Origin: Actinomycetota bacterium
GTDB lineage: Bacteria; Actinomycetota; Actinomycetes; Nanopelagicales; Nanopelagicaceae
Assembly: GCA_016870975.1 (NCBI GenBank)
Contig: VGAE01000010.1
Span: forward strand, 1-52,495
Direction: 5' to 3'
Length of the DNA: 52,495 nucleotides
Below are positions 1 through 7,671 of this stretch, one piece after another; position 1 is the first letter of the stretch, and each line of letters starts with the position of its first letter. The notes beneath the pieces are model-generated. The model ran no database searches and was not told the DNA's origin. It was given only the letters and a program-made list of their open reading frames with translations. The position numbers were made by a program, and so were the translations under genes.

Positions 1-402
1 GCAGTGATAGCCATCTTGCTGGGACCGCTTGGATTTAAGGGTGGCGCAGTTTACTTACTTGGGGTTGGCTGCGGCATCACTTACAATTTCTACTTTAAAT
101 TTAAGATTACGTCACCGCTACCTTACCTAATCGCTTGCGCCGCTCTTCCCGCCTCAATTTTTTATGCTGTTGATCGCAGTCCACCGATTTTGGTCCTTGT
201 AATTGGGTCACTTCTTGGTGTGGCTTTTCATTTTGCTAATGTCTTAAAAGACCTTAATGCCGATAGAAAAAGTCAAATAAGAGGATTGCCTCAAAGGGTG
301 GGACGAGAGCTTTCTATACTCTTAATTTTCTTGACTCTCATAGCAGTCTTCGTAATCTTAATCTTGAGTCCCGTTCTGACCGAATTGAGCACTTCTATAT
401 AA
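1..402 (+). CDS. UbiA-family prenyltransferase, C-terminal part (cut by window edge)
   Basis: The reading frame is open from the first base, so this is the C-terminal part (about 133 residues) of a longer protein. It is very hydrophobic, with about four membrane segments. A polar loop carries DLNAD followed by KSQIRGLPQRVG, which matches the second Asp-rich motif of UbiA prenyltransferases (DxxxD...G.P.R.G); that motif binds Mg-prenyl diphosphate. The family transfers polyprenyl chains to aromatic or other acceptors in the membrane. The first Asp-rich motif lies outside the window, so the acceptor cannot be guessed. Its 3' end overlaps the convergent mycoredoxin gene by 45 nt. Confidence 0.72.
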   Translation, partial: AVIAILLGPLGFKGGAVYLLGVGCGITYNFYFKFKITSPLPYLIACAALPASIFYAVDRSPPILVLVIGSLLGVAFHFANVLKDLNADRKSQIRGLPQRVGRELSILLIFLTLIAVFVILILSPVLTELSTSI

Positions 403-636
403 ATTAGCAAGTTTCTGTTGGACCTGCCGTGCAGAAGGATTAGTCATAACGCTTCCATCGAAGAAAATTAAGGTGGGAACGGTCTGGTTACCCCCATTTG
501 CTCTCTCTACAATTTGTGCGGCACCTGGAGTTACCTCAATATTGACCTCCTGAAAGCTAATGCTCATCTCGATTAACTGTGCCTTCAATCTTTTGCAATA
601 ACCGCACCAGGGGGTTGTGTACATCACGAATTCCAT
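358..636 (-). CDS. mrx1: Mycoredoxin / glutaredoxin-like protein
   Basis: A 92-residue thioredoxin-fold protein with WCGYC at residues 10-14, the CxxC motif typical of actinobacterial mycoredoxin-1. It also has the TVP cis-proline motif and the GNQTVPT and TNPS signatures of that family. Mycoredoxins use mycothiol as electron donor to reduce S-mycothiolated proteins and peroxiredoxins in the cytoplasm. The last 15 or so residues overlap the 3' end of the UbiA-like gene on the other strand. The start codon is ATG. Confidence 0.88.
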   Translation of the reverse strand: MEFVMYTTPWCGYCKRLKAQLIEMSISFQEVNIEVTPGAAQIVERANGGNQTVPTLIFFDGSVMTNPSARQVQQKLANLYRSAQFGQNGTQD

Positions 637-679
637 GGGAAAGGCTACTGTCCGGCGGGCATTCTGTTATCTTTTCGAC

Positions 680-1276
680 ATGAGATTTCGGGTTGCGTGC
701 TTGTGTGTTACTGCCCTCTCTATTGTAATGGCAGGAATCCACCCGGCGCAGACCGCTCCCCCCGCCCCAACTCAACCTCAACCTCAACCTCAACCTCAAC
801 CTCAAACTCAAACTCAAACTCCAACTCCAACTCCAACTCCAACTCCAACTCAAACTCCAACTCCAACTCCAACTCCAACTCCAACTCCAACTCCGGCAAA
901 ATTAACTCTGGTCGAGCGCTTGGCAACCTCGCTTACTCTTATAGAATCAAAGAATTGGGTTGAGGCGGAGAAAGCTCTTGAGGAGCTGCGACGCGAAGAT
1001 AGTAACAATCCGGAGGTTTGGAATCTTTCGGGATTCGCCGCTCGAAACATGGGGGATGTCAAGAATGCAAGCGTCTACTACCGAAGAGCGCTCTCTCTTG
1101 ACAGTAAACACCTAGGGGCGTTGGAATACCAGGGCGAGCTCTTTCTTAAACTGAAGCGGCTTCGCCAAGCGAAAAACAATCTTGCTAGATTGAAGGCCAT
1201 TTGTGGCACCTCGTGTGAGGAGTATCAGGAATTGAAGAATGAGATCGACGCGTATGAAAAATTAAGGCGAAAGTAA
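680..1276 (+). CDS. Secreted TPR protein with Pro-Gln/Pro-Thr repeat linker
   Basis: The ATG at 680 is chosen because it opens a clear signal peptide (MRFRVACLCVTALSIVMAG, cleavage near AQTA). An upstream in-frame GTG at 617 would lie inside the divergent mycoredoxin gene. After the signal come about 40 residues of alternating P with Q or T, encoded by a hexanucleotide array (about 769-894). The C-terminal part contains TPR-like helices (WVEAEKALEELR, NPEVWNLSGFAARNMGD, ASVYYRRALSLDSKHLGALEY). Most likely an exported protein-interaction protein whose linker crosses the cell-wall layer. A CGTSC pair near the end may form a disulfide. The specific role is unknown. Confidence 0.72.
   Translation: MRFRVACLCVTALSIVMAGIHPAQTAPPAPTQPQPQPQPQPQTQTQTPTPTPTPTPTQTPTPTPTPTPTPTPAKLTLVERLATSLTLIESKNWVEAEKALEELRREDSNNPEVWNLSGFAARNMGDVKNASVYYRRALSLDSKHLGALEYQGELFLKLKRLRQAKNNLARLKAICGTSCEEYQELKNEIDAYEKLRRK
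769..894 (+). repeat. Hexanucleotide tandem repeat (CAACCT/CAAACT/CCAACT)
   Basis: About 21 consecutive 6-nt units of three related types: first CAACCT (Pro-Gln), then CAAACT (Gln-Thr), then CCAACT (Pro-Thr) with one CAAACT interruption. The array lies in frame in the TPR gene and gives the PQ/QT/PT linker. Since the unit is a multiple of three, copy-number changes lengthen or shorten the linker without a frameshift. Confidence 0.9.
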
Positions 1277-1285
1277 GAGAAGACT

Positions 1286-1432
1286 CTATCCTTTAAAGAT
1301 TCCAATAATTGCAATAACAAAAAGGGTAACAAACGTGATTCTTTTCCAAGTTTTTTTATTTTTTTTAATTTCGTCATCTCGTAGCCGCTTTTTGTCCCTG
1401 AGGTCATCTTTCCAATCCTCATCATCGTACAT
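1286..1432 (-). CDS. Possible small membrane protein (48 aa)
   Basis: Starting at ATG 1432 the product has a highly charged N-terminus (MYDDEDWKDDLRDKKR...KKNKK) and one C-terminal membrane helix (ITFVTLFVIAIIGIF). The frame stays open to 1570, and ATG 1501 is another possible start. No convincing ribosome binding site precedes any of them. The polarity of charge and helix looks protein-like, but the gene is unproven. Confidence 0.35.
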   Translation of the reverse strand: MYDDEDWKDDLRDKKRLRDDEIKKNKKTWKRITFVTLFVIAIIGIFKG

Positions 1433-1679
1433 ACTATGGGAGGATACAAGAAGGACTCCGCATACATCAAATATCAGTAGGAAATCAAGGGTGACGCTCA
1501 TCCGGTCGCCAGAAGGGTTCAAAAAAAATGGAATCCAAGGCCCCCTTTTTTCGGGATTTTTGACTCGCACCCCAAAATACTCAACGTGTTAAACGATGAT
1601 TCATGTGTAAAGATTGCTTTTAGCACTGTAATTTGGCCCGTGAGTGACTAGTTAGCTAAAACTGCAAAAAATGTACTTT
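1433..1679. other. Intergenic stretch without recognised gene
   Basis: This stretch lies between the small candidate membrane gene and the ZIP transporter. It is AT-rich with homopolymer runs. Apart from the possible 5' extension of the small gene and a short C-run/A-run inverted repeat near 1539-1555, nothing supports a gene, an RNA or a mobile element. Confidence 0.5.
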
Positions 1680-2363
1680 TTAGAAATGACGACTGCGAAG
1701 TAGTACTTTGAAAGAGTGAGGGATTAATTCTTTTAAACAAATTGCAATCATTATGCCTGCAACACCACTAAGAAGAAATCCCACAGACTGCTCACTTTGG
1801 AGAAGCGGTTTACTTAAGTAAACAGCGATGGCTCCCAAAATCTCTGCAAGCGTAGCGGTAAGTGTCAGATAAAATGCAATTCTGCGACCATAGCCTGCCA
1901 TTAGGGCCGTCGCGCTTATGGCGATTCCTTCAGGAATATTGTGCAATGCAAGAACAATGGCTGTAGAGATCCCCGTTTGAACATTAACCAAAGTTGCGCC
2001 GATTGGAGCCGCGCCCTCGGGAAGGTTATGGAGACTGAGAGCAACGGTGATTAGAAGTGCCTGATTTTTTGCCCGTGAACCGTCCCTCTGGAGAGGAATT
2101 GAGGAAAACGAGAGCACGAGAAACAGACCGACCGTCATTGCGATAGCCACTTGTGTTTTATCAAGACCACTATCCAAAGCAGATGGAATCAGTTGTCCGG
2201 CGCTAATGGTCAGCATGACAATTGCCACGATAAGAAGCGTGATAGCTACAAGGCGCTCCGACGGATTCTTCCGAAGGCCAACAACACACCAGCCGATAAG
2301 AGTTGCAAGCCCTGACGCGAGGGCAAGGAGTAGTCCTGTATCTAACGAAGGAATATCGATCAC
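1680..2363 (-). CDS. ZIP family metal transporter
   Basis: About 227 residues from GTG 2363, which directly follows an AAAG stretch; an upstream GTG at 2429 would add 22 residues of no membrane character. Around eight hydrophobic segments are visible. Paired HNLPEG and HNIPEG motifs lie in TM4 and TM5, forming the ZIP binuclear metal site, and KELIP lies near the C-terminus. ZIP proteins import Zn(II), Fe(II) or Mn(II) into the cytoplasm. The metal cannot be assigned; no regulator or partner gene adjoins it. Confidence 0.85.
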   Translation of the reverse strand: MIDIPSLDTGLLLALASGLATLIGWCVVGLRKNPSERLVAITLLIVAIVMLTISAGQLIPSALDSGLDKTQVAIAMTVGLFLVLSFSSIPLQRDGSRAKNQALLITVALSLHNLPEGAAPIGATLVNVQTGISTAIVLALHNIPEGIAISATALMAGYGRRIAFYLTLTATLAEILGAIAVYLSKPLLQSEQSVGFLLSGVAGIMIAICLKELIPHSFKVLLRSRHF

Positions 2364-2439
2364 CTTTAATTGATCTTTTGAGTTGCTACATCCTCCATGT
2401 TGGGCGCAGAGAGAGGGGGCTCGTACCACTTTTGTACTT

Positions 2440-2553
2440 TCACTTTCCTGCTGGCTCCAATTCAGGGGTCACAGGGGGCTCACTTGGGATAGGGGCCGGC
2501 GAAACTTCACGTTCACGCCGAACCACTCGCTCAGGTTGTCCAATCTCAGCCAC
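2440..2553 (-). CDS. Short proline-rich hypothetical protein (37 aa)
   Basis: GTG 2553 is preceded by GAGGAG at a 5-nt spacing, one of the better ribosome binding sites in this part of the window. The product starts VAEIGQPERVVRRE and ends in a Pro/Glu tail (PAPIPSEPPVTPELEP). Short actinobacterial proteins with an IG-x-P-x-R-V start and a Pro/Glu-rich tail are familiar but have no known role. It lies 76 nt upstream of the ZIP gene on the same strand. An overlapping 33-residue frame from ATG 2570 looks less likely. Confidence 0.45.
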   Translation of the reverse strand: MAEIGQPERVVRREREVSPAPIPSEPPVTPELEPAGK

Positions 2554-2593
2554 AGAGACTCCTCAGTCATTGATCTAACGGGTCTCTAATGTA

Positions 2594-2613
2594 GCCAAAT
2601 TCTCTGATTTGGC
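2594..2613. other. Short inverted repeat (possible hairpin)
   Basis: GCCAAAT and ATTTGGC flank a 6-nt loop and are followed on the plus strand by CACTTTTATC. It lies 46 nt before the next plus-strand gene. It could be a leader hairpin or a weak terminator, but no plus-strand gene reads into it from upstream. Confidence 0.35.
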
Positions 2614-2658
2614 CACTTTTATCTCCCCGGTTCTTGGGAGGAAAAAACCAGCGCAACA

Positions 2659-3456
2659 GTGTTTACTCTTAGGGTGTCTTCAGCGGCCCTCAGGCGTGGC
2701 TTGATTCGTGGTGTTCGTCTTTATCCGATCCTGGCAGTGGGAGTTTTAGTTTTGGCTCACTTTCTCGGAGCTTTCAGTAAAAGTGAAAATCCCTTAATTT
2801 CGAGGAGCGTTGTGCTCAACTCGCTCTACGCCTTTGTAGGTCTCGTTCCGTTCCTTTTTATTGCCGGTTTCGTTTTCGTGGGAGCACGATCGGACCATGC
2901 CATGGTGCAGTCGCAGCGCAACAGAAAAAAATTAATCACATCCGATCCCTTTCTTCTTCCAAGTGAAGCCATGGTGGGATACAAGTTAGCGTTAATTACG
3001 AATCGCCCCCCCATGCTTACAGGCTTGACTGGGGATACTTATTCTGCAGATGACCATGCGAGATGCGATATCAAGGAGGAGCACATTCCTCCAATAGCAG
3101 ATTGCGATTGTGGATTTTACGCCTATCGGGAGTATCGTGATGCAAAATTTGAATTGACGCTTAATCCTGGAGCCTTCTTAATCGAGGTAGAACTCTACGG
3201 AATGGGTTTTGTCTATACCAAAGGATATAGAGCGGAGGTGCAACACGTAAACAAGTTGAAATTACCAAGACGATGTATGAATTGTCACCTCTTACCAGCT
3301 CACACTTTTGTGGCTAAATATAAATTAGGGTACTACGCGAATACATTCTGGCAGTGGAAATTTTGCTGCACCCTCTGTAGTAGTGTGACAAAAAACGAGA
3401 ATAAAATGACGGTCGAGGACATGAAGAACGCGCTATTAGTACCTTTGCGCTACTAG
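2659..3456 (+). CDS. Hypothetical membrane-anchored Cys-rich protein
   Basis: A 265-residue product of unrecognised family. Two membrane helices occur near residues 20-40 and 55-75, followed by a long soluble domain. That domain has CDCGFYAYREY, CMNCHLLPAH and a late CC-x2-C cluster, a likely zinc-binding pattern. The H-x-P-P...D-C-x-C-G-F-Y-A stretch resembles a motif seen in many unnamed actinobacterial proteins. The start is GTG 2659; GGGAGG lies upstream but 17 nt away, so a later start is possible. No function is proposed. Confidence 0.6.
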   Translation: MFTLRVSSAALRRGLIRGVRLYPILAVGVLVLAHFLGAFSKSENPLISRSVVLNSLYAFVGLVPFLFIAGFVFVGARSDHAMVQSQRNRKKLITSDPFLLPSEAMVGYKLALITNRPPMLTGLTGDTYSADDHARCDIKEEHIPPIADCDCGFYAYREYRDAKFELTLNPGAFLIEVELYGMGFVYTKGYRAEVQHVNKLKLPRRCMNCHLLPAHTFVAKYKLGYYANTFWQWKFCCTLCSSVTKNENKMTVEDMKNALLVPLRY

Positions 3457-3504
3457 GACTGAGGAAAGCAAACGTTGGAAATTGCCACCCAATTCCCCTT
3501 TCAC

Positions 3505-3978
3505 TTACTCCACAAGACTTCTGCTCTTTAATGGAATTAATTTGCTACCAACAACCATGGCGGCACCAATCAAAATCAAGTTCTTGACAATGTATTGACC
3601 CTCTAGGGTCAAGTTAAATGGGACGCTAGTGAAGCAGATCTCGGGACGCAGAAGCAAGGGCAAAAAAGTTCCAGGCATTTGTAACGCTAACAAAAAGAGG
3701 CCAAAGCGAATCCAGGGAGTAAAGAGCAGGCACAGGCCAATGAGCATCTCCCAATAACCCAAAATAGGGATGAAGATGTCAGGATCAAACCAGTAAATTG
3801 TTTTGACTATTACTTCGTTTGCGGGTGAGTTACCAAAAGGTTTTAGGGCCCCAAACCAGATAAAAACCACACCAAGGGATACTCGAAGCACAGGCATCGA
3901 GATTCTGCTCAAATAATTTATCAACAAAACGTCAAATGTTTTGATGTTGAAGTTCCTAATATCAAAAAGGTTTCGCAT
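3505..3978 (-). CDS. DoxX/YkgB-like membrane protein
   Basis: ATG 3978 is chosen because it is preceded by AAGGGGAG; the upstream GTG 3996 has no such site. The 157-residue product has four hydrophobic segments, with VLRVSLGVVFIWFGALKPF near the N-terminus and the EGQYIVKNLILIGAAMVVG end typical of DoxX-like or DUF417 proteins. These are small inner-membrane proteins linked loosely to redox or thiol stress; the biochemical role is unknown. The gene is convergent with the preceding hypothetical gene. Confidence 0.65.
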   Translation of the reverse strand: MRNLFDIRNFNIKTFDVLLINYLSRISMPVLRVSLGVVFIWFGALKPFGNSPANEVIVKTIYWFDPDIFIPILGYWEMLIGLCLLFTPWIRFGLFLLALQMPGTFLPLLLRPEICFTSVPFNLTLEGQYIVKNLILIGAAMVVGSKLIPLKSRSLVE

Positions 3979-4162
3979 ATCTCCCCTTATAAGCACTTAT
4001 TTTCAGCATAGGTTAACAAACACGAGTCCCGTGTAGACAGAGGTCGGCGACACACACTAACCAACAGTTCATTCCCTCTGGTCCGTGCTTAACCCAAATA
4101 CACTTTTTGGGAAGAGACAGTTATTGTGAGGAAAATAAAGCATGCGAAGAAAGGCCGAATGC

Positions 4163-5380
4163 TCATACCGAGAGAGTAATTGCCCCCCTCCAGGCGGAGA
4201 AGCTTTTGAGAGATTTACCGTGGGGATAGACGAGCCAGGGGTAGGGATAAGTCACAGCTCGCTGAGTAAACTTTTTAAATGACGGAACTGGGGCAAAGGT
4301 AATTGCTACTGGATTTTGTGTCGCAAATAGATAAGGATCGCCTAGAAAGACATTGAGCTCGCGTCGACAACTAAGATCCTTTAGAGTCTCAAGGTAAAAA
4401 CTTATTCTCTTTGCGCTCAATTGTAGTTTTGCAAGAGCCATATGATTGAAAATGAACACTGCCGGAATCCCCGGATTGGCTATTAGCGCTGGGTCACCAT
4501 CTCCCAAAGAATCAATGGTTAAAAGGACATATCGAGGCTTACCAAAAATTTCAGGCTTTTTTGGGCCGGTGGTGGCAGCCAAATCGTGATCCGACTCCAA
4601 GAGGGGCTCCCTGGGCAGTTGTTCAAGAATTCTTTCGTCCGGAAAGTTCTGAATTGGACAGCTGAATCTCAACTGACATCTTTTACACAACCCTGGCGCT
4701 CTTTTTTCCACTTGCCACCTGGCAAAGCCATAGACCCTGCCCGTGCTAGCTCCTACGCTCCATTGCCAACCAAGAAGATTTGCAGCTCTTGAGCCGTCGA
4801 TCAAATGGCGAAACATTTCCTCTTGCCCATGTATCCAGCCTTTATCGTTGCGAACACTCCAGTGCGAGGCTAGCCACATCCGAGCTTGATTTACTAACCA
4901 GCCATCTGTTTCCAATTCACCTACAACGCTCTTGATACACAGCATCTCTGTCTCCCAACCGGCACCTGAGCTATCCCGGTTAACGTTATACCGTAAATTC
5001 TCAAAAAGCCTCACGCCGATTCGGGCGTAAAGATGGCGGGCATACTCTTGCCACAAAAGTTCATCTTGATATTTCAGGCGATCTTTGAAAGGCGCATTAC
5101 TCACTGCCTCGTACACCTGCTTGAGAGTCAGAAGGTTGTGACGAATATAGGGTGAGAGCATGCTGGCTCCCCGCGCCTCTTTAGGCAATACCTGTGAGCG
5201 ATCGCAGGCATACCCCGAGATGTCAAGGCTCTCTAGCGCCCTATTTGCCGCACTTTGTCCACCAGGGATGGGGCTACGACTAGGATTCCCTGAGTAAAGA
5301 TTGACAAAATCTCTCTCAACTATCTCTAGTAAATCATCCTCGAGACTAATTGATTTCAGTGACGAGTTATCAAAGCCCAC
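4163..5380 (-). CDS. Photolyase/cryptochrome-like FAD protein with permuted domains
   Basis: 405 residues. Residues about 45-225 match the helical FAD-binding domain of photolyases: SMLSPYIRHNLLT (73-85), LLWQEYARHLY (108-118), GWLVNQARMWLASHW (160-174), then WQWSVG and YGFARWQVEKRAPG. Three cysteines follow (C232, C235, C241). Residues about 285-395 resemble the N-terminal antenna/Rossmann domain (AVFIFNH, LSAKRISFYLETLKDL, ELNVFLGDP), so the usual order is reversed. Photolyases repair UV lesions using light. The start is GTG, 3 nt after the DUF2945 gene, so they form an operon. Repair activity is inferred only. Confidence 0.72.
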   Translation of the reverse strand: MGFDNSSLKSISLEDDLLEIVERDFVNLYSGNPSRSPIPGGQSAANRALESLDISGYACDRSQVLPKEARGASMLSPYIRHNLLTLKQVYEAVSNAPFKDRLKYQDELLWQEYARHLYARIGVRLFENLRYNVNRDSSGAGWETEMLCIKSVVGELETDGWLVNQARMWLASHWSVRNDKGWIHGQEEMFRHLIDGSRAANLLGWQWSVGASTGRVYGFARWQVEKRAPGLCKRCQLRFSCPIQNFPDERILEQLPREPLLESDHDLAATTGPKKPEIFGKPRYVLLTIDSLGDGDPALIANPGIPAVFIFNHMALAKLQLSAKRISFYLETLKDLSCRRELNVFLGDPYLFATQNPVAITFAPVPSFKKFTQRAVTYPYPWLVYPHGKSLKSFSAWRGAITLSV

Positions 5381-5383
5381 GTT

Positions 5384-5623
5384 TCACGTGGCTTTTCGCT
5401 TGAGAGAACTAAGGCGATGAACAACCCGAACAGAAGTCAAGCCCCCCTCTTTTATCAATCCAATCAATGCCACAGGTTCATCAGGGTTTGCGCTCAGAGA
5501 AAAATTTGAGTGAGGCAATTTTAATCGACCCTTTCTTACTATTCGTAAGATCTTTCCTGATGCCTTACCGCCACGGTGACGCCATGTCACAATTGTTCCT
5601 ACACGAATTGGCTCCCTCCTCAC
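5384..5623 (-). CDS. DUF2945 / HVA1 TUDOR-like small protein
   Basis: 79 residues with the pattern VGTIVTWRHRGGKASGKILRI and a C-terminal H-x-L-S-S-L, matching the hypervirulence-associated TUDOR-like family (DUF2945). These are small beta-barrel proteins of unknown function, found in many bacteria. The start is GTG with AAGGAAG just upstream. It sits immediately ahead of the photolyase-like gene on the same strand, so it may be co-expressed with a light or DNA-damage function. Confidence 0.7.
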   Translation of the reverse strand: MRREPIRVGTIVTWRHRGGKASGKILRIVRKGRLKLPHSNFSLSANPDEPVALIGLIKEGGLTSVRVVHRLSSLKRKAT

Positions 5624-5681
5624 CTTTCTTCCTTATGTCTCAGTCGTTGAAACTGCCGATAAGTTTGAAAGCAACCAATCA

Positions 5682-6056
5682 TCAGCCCATTACTGCCAAA
5701 ACAACCGAGGCGAAGGTAATCAGACCTAAGCCCACCACCGCCAAAGCGGTGAGGGATAGATGCTTACTTGATGACGCAACTTTTTTAGTGAGAGCCGTCG
5801 GATTCGTAACTTTGTTCATATCAAGTAGAAGCGCTTGTGCCTCGCGAATAGCCGCATATTGTGAGACGATTCCTAAAAATCCTGTAGCCGCCACCACCGC
5901 GATTGCCAGATAGCCCGCGGCATCATTTGCAGATGCGAATGTTCCTTGAGCGGCCAAGACCAGAACTGGAATTAACACGATAGTTGGACCAATTTGGGCG
6001 ATAATGATTTGTAGACGCTTTTGATTCCATAACTGCAGGAAAACTCTTTCTTCCAT
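5682..6056 (-). CDS. Hypothetical membrane protein with three TM helices
   Basis: ATG 6056 is preferred because AGGA lies 8 nt before it; the frame is open to 6137. The product (about 124 residues) starts with a basic amphipathic helix (MEERVFLQLWNQKRLQ). It continues with two adjacent membrane helices (PTIVLIPVLVLAAQG and AAGYLAIAVVAATGFLGIVS), a charged cytosolic helix and a final membrane helix. The layout resembles small SLATT or DUF4231-type proteins, but I do not recognise a family with confidence. Confidence 0.5.
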   Translation of the reverse strand: MEERVFLQLWNQKRLQIIIAQIGPTIVLIPVLVLAAQGTFASANDAAGYLAIAVVAATGFLGIVSQYAAIREAQALLLDMNKVTNPTALTKKVASSSKHLSLTALAVVGLGLITFASVVLAVMG

Positions 6057-6187
6057 TTCTTTCATCCTATCCCAGGCAGACGCCTGACTTATCCGAAGCC
6101 TACCTGCAAGGAGTGAGACGAGGTGGCTTTGGGACAAAAGTTAAACGAACGCCAGATGGTTCTTATTGAGCTGTCAAAAAGCCTTCT

Positions 6188-6571
6188 CTATGACTTCTTC
6201 CCTATAGTTTGCGTGGCAAAAAGCGCCCAAAGAATCAGGATTGGCTGGAAGAGTAACCGGAGTGCTCTATCCCTGTCGCTATTAAGCCCAAATGCATCAA
6301 TCCCATCTATATATTGCCAGATATTCCCAGGAAAGATCACGACAAAAAACAAGGCAGTGACAACCCCGACTTGCTTTCGAATTTGCCAGAAGGTCACTAA
6401 AGCAATGCCAAGAAGTATCTCTATCGCTCCTGAGGCGACAACTACAAGATCTGCGTCAATCCCAAGCCAAGATGGTACTTGTGCCTGGAATTCATTCCGT
6501 CTTTTAGTCAGGTGCAGAATGCCCGTGTAACAGAGCATAAATCCAAGTAGAACCTGTAAGAGCTTCTGCAT
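6188..6571 (-). CDS. DoxX-like family membrane protein
   Basis: 127 residues with four hydrophobic segments. The features VPSWLGIDAD, VVASGAIEILLG and VVIFPGNIWQYIDG match the DoxX-like subgroup, where FPxN and SGxxExxLG are conserved. The function of the subgroup is unknown. It is a second, diverged DoxX-type protein within 3 kb of the first. The start is ATG; no strong ribosome binding site is seen. Confidence 0.7.
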   Translation of the reverse strand: MQKLLQVLLGFMLCYTGILHLTKRRNEFQAQVPSWLGIDADLVVVASGAIEILLGIALVTFWQIRKQVGVVTALFFVVIFPGNIWQYIDGIDAFGLNSDRDRALRLLFQPILILWALFATQTIGKKS

Positions 6572-6711
6572 CTGAGGAATCTACCTCTTGTTGGGGATTC
6601 TAGAAATCGTATAGTACTACCGCTACTCTCTGCAGATGGAGTGCATTCTGTGGTCATCCGTTGCCTTCGTTCGTCGTTTCCAGTCTTCACTTCGTTTAGA
6701 AAAGGGAGAGA

Positions 6712-7200
6712 ATGATCTCTAGGTACTTTGGCTCACTAAGAAAAACACTCAGGGAAGATAAGTCACTCATTCCCTCCACATTTATAGATAAGTTAGAGGA
6801 CATTGTCCACGGTTTTCTCGGAATACTCATTTTCATTATTGCGGTACTCGCAGCCCTATTTAGTCTCCAGCGATTAATTGACACTCGCCCTTTTTTCCCA
6901 ACTGGCATGATTCAAGGAATAAATGACATTCTACTTGTGGTAATTATTCTTGAGATTATGCGCACTGTTGTCGTTCGTTTTACTGACGGCATTTTTCAAT
7001 TAGATAGTTTCTTGATTATTGGAGTGATAGCCGCGGTACGCCATATATTAACCGTAGGCGCCGCTCTTACAATGGAGAAGGACAAACTTGGTGAATCGTT
7101 TAATCGATCGCTCTACGAGATGGGTGTCAACACAGGAATAGTTCTGGCATTGGTATTTGCACTTTTCTTGTCTAGATCTGCTCGCAAACCAAAGTCATAA
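6712..7200 (+). CDS. PsiE-like membrane protein (phosphate-starvation-inducible family)
   Basis: 162 residues with about four membrane helices. The central part, ILEIMRTVVVRF followed by FQLDSFLIIGVIAAVRHIL, is the hallmark of the PsiE family. PsiE in Escherichia coli is induced by phosphate limitation; its biochemical role is unknown. The ATG is preceded by AAAAGGGAGAG. No Pho-box-like repeat was recognised upstream. Confidence 0.8.
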   Translation: MISRYFGSLRKTLREDKSLIPSTFIDKLEDIVHGFLGILIFIIAVLAALFSLQRLIDTRPFFPTGMIQGINDILLVVIILEIMRTVVVRFTDGIFQLDSFLIIGVIAAVRHILTVGAALTMEKDKLGESFNRSLYEMGVNTGIVLALVFALFLSRSARKPKS

Positions 7201-7219
7201 TTTAGATCTAGATTTTCTA

Positions 7220-7345
7220 CTACTCGTTGAAGTCTCCACCCCGACCGGTAATCTTCCGCGGAGGTTTAGTAGGGTGATCAACCCAATATATAAGGACCCC
7301 AATCAAGATCGAAAAAAGAGCAATAATCAAAATTACAATTTCCAT
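7220..7345 (-). CDS. Small membrane peptide (41 aa)
   Basis: ATG 7345 opens a 41-residue product: one membrane helix (MEIVILIIALFSILIGVLIYW) followed by a short basic tail with KPPRKITGRGGDFNE. It ends in TAG, directly followed by a second in-frame TAG. It begins 2 nt after the stop of the 20-residue peptide described next, suggesting a two-peptide transcript. No family is recognised. The regular hydrophobic/basic layout argues for a real protein. Confidence 0.5.
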   Translation of the reverse strand: MEIVILIIALFSILIGVLIYWVDHPTKPPRKITGRGGDFNE

Positions 7346-7347
7346 TA

Positions 7348-7410
7348 TTAGCCAAAGACTACTGAGGCGACAAGTGAAAAAACGATAAGACCGAAGGCTA
7401 TTCGTGTCAT
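7348..7410 (-). CDS. Very small hydrophobic peptide (20 aa)
   Basis: ATG 7410 opens a 20-residue peptide (MTRIAFGLIVFSLVASVVFG), essentially one membrane helix with a single positive residue ahead. Its TAA stop is 2 nt before the ATG of the 41-residue peptide, so the two would be translationally coupled. There is no visible ribosome binding site; leaderless translation would be needed. Confidence 0.35.
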   Translation of the reverse strand: MTRIAFGLIVFSLVASVVFG

Positions 7411-7671
7411 AGTGGTTAAGGACTTAAACCCTTGAGATACAACCGCCCCTCGGAAACGATGTCGAGGACTTGCCGAGTTCCTGTGCCCAATCACCTTTCC
7501 ATTTTATATTAGATTTCAGTATCTCAGACTTTAGGTTTTGGTGGTGACAAAGCGATAGCACTATAGGCAGAGAGCAAGTAGAGCCAGAATCGGGACTAGG
7601 GCTCCGGCATCCATGCAATAATGATGCCGCGGTGCTTGTAATCGCATTAGGTGGGTGCGAGGCTTAACTCG

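Noticed and set aside
617-679. Upstream in-frame GTG extension of the TPR protein
   Set aside because: It would lie inside the mycoredoxin gene on the other strand and put residues ahead of a clear signal peptide.
697-963. Long Ser-Thr/Ser-Asn and Glu-Leu repeat frames on both strands
   Set aside because: They are products of the hexanucleotide array read in other frames, which stays open by its periodicity alone.
2592-2625. Terminator for a plus-strand transcript
   Set aside because: No plus-strand gene lies upstream and the stem is only 7 bp; kept as a possible leader hairpin only.
7424-7618. 64-residue minus-strand frame between the PsiE and YqhA genes
   Set aside because: Its composition is Ser/Cys-rich without helix or motif pattern, and there is no ribosome binding site.
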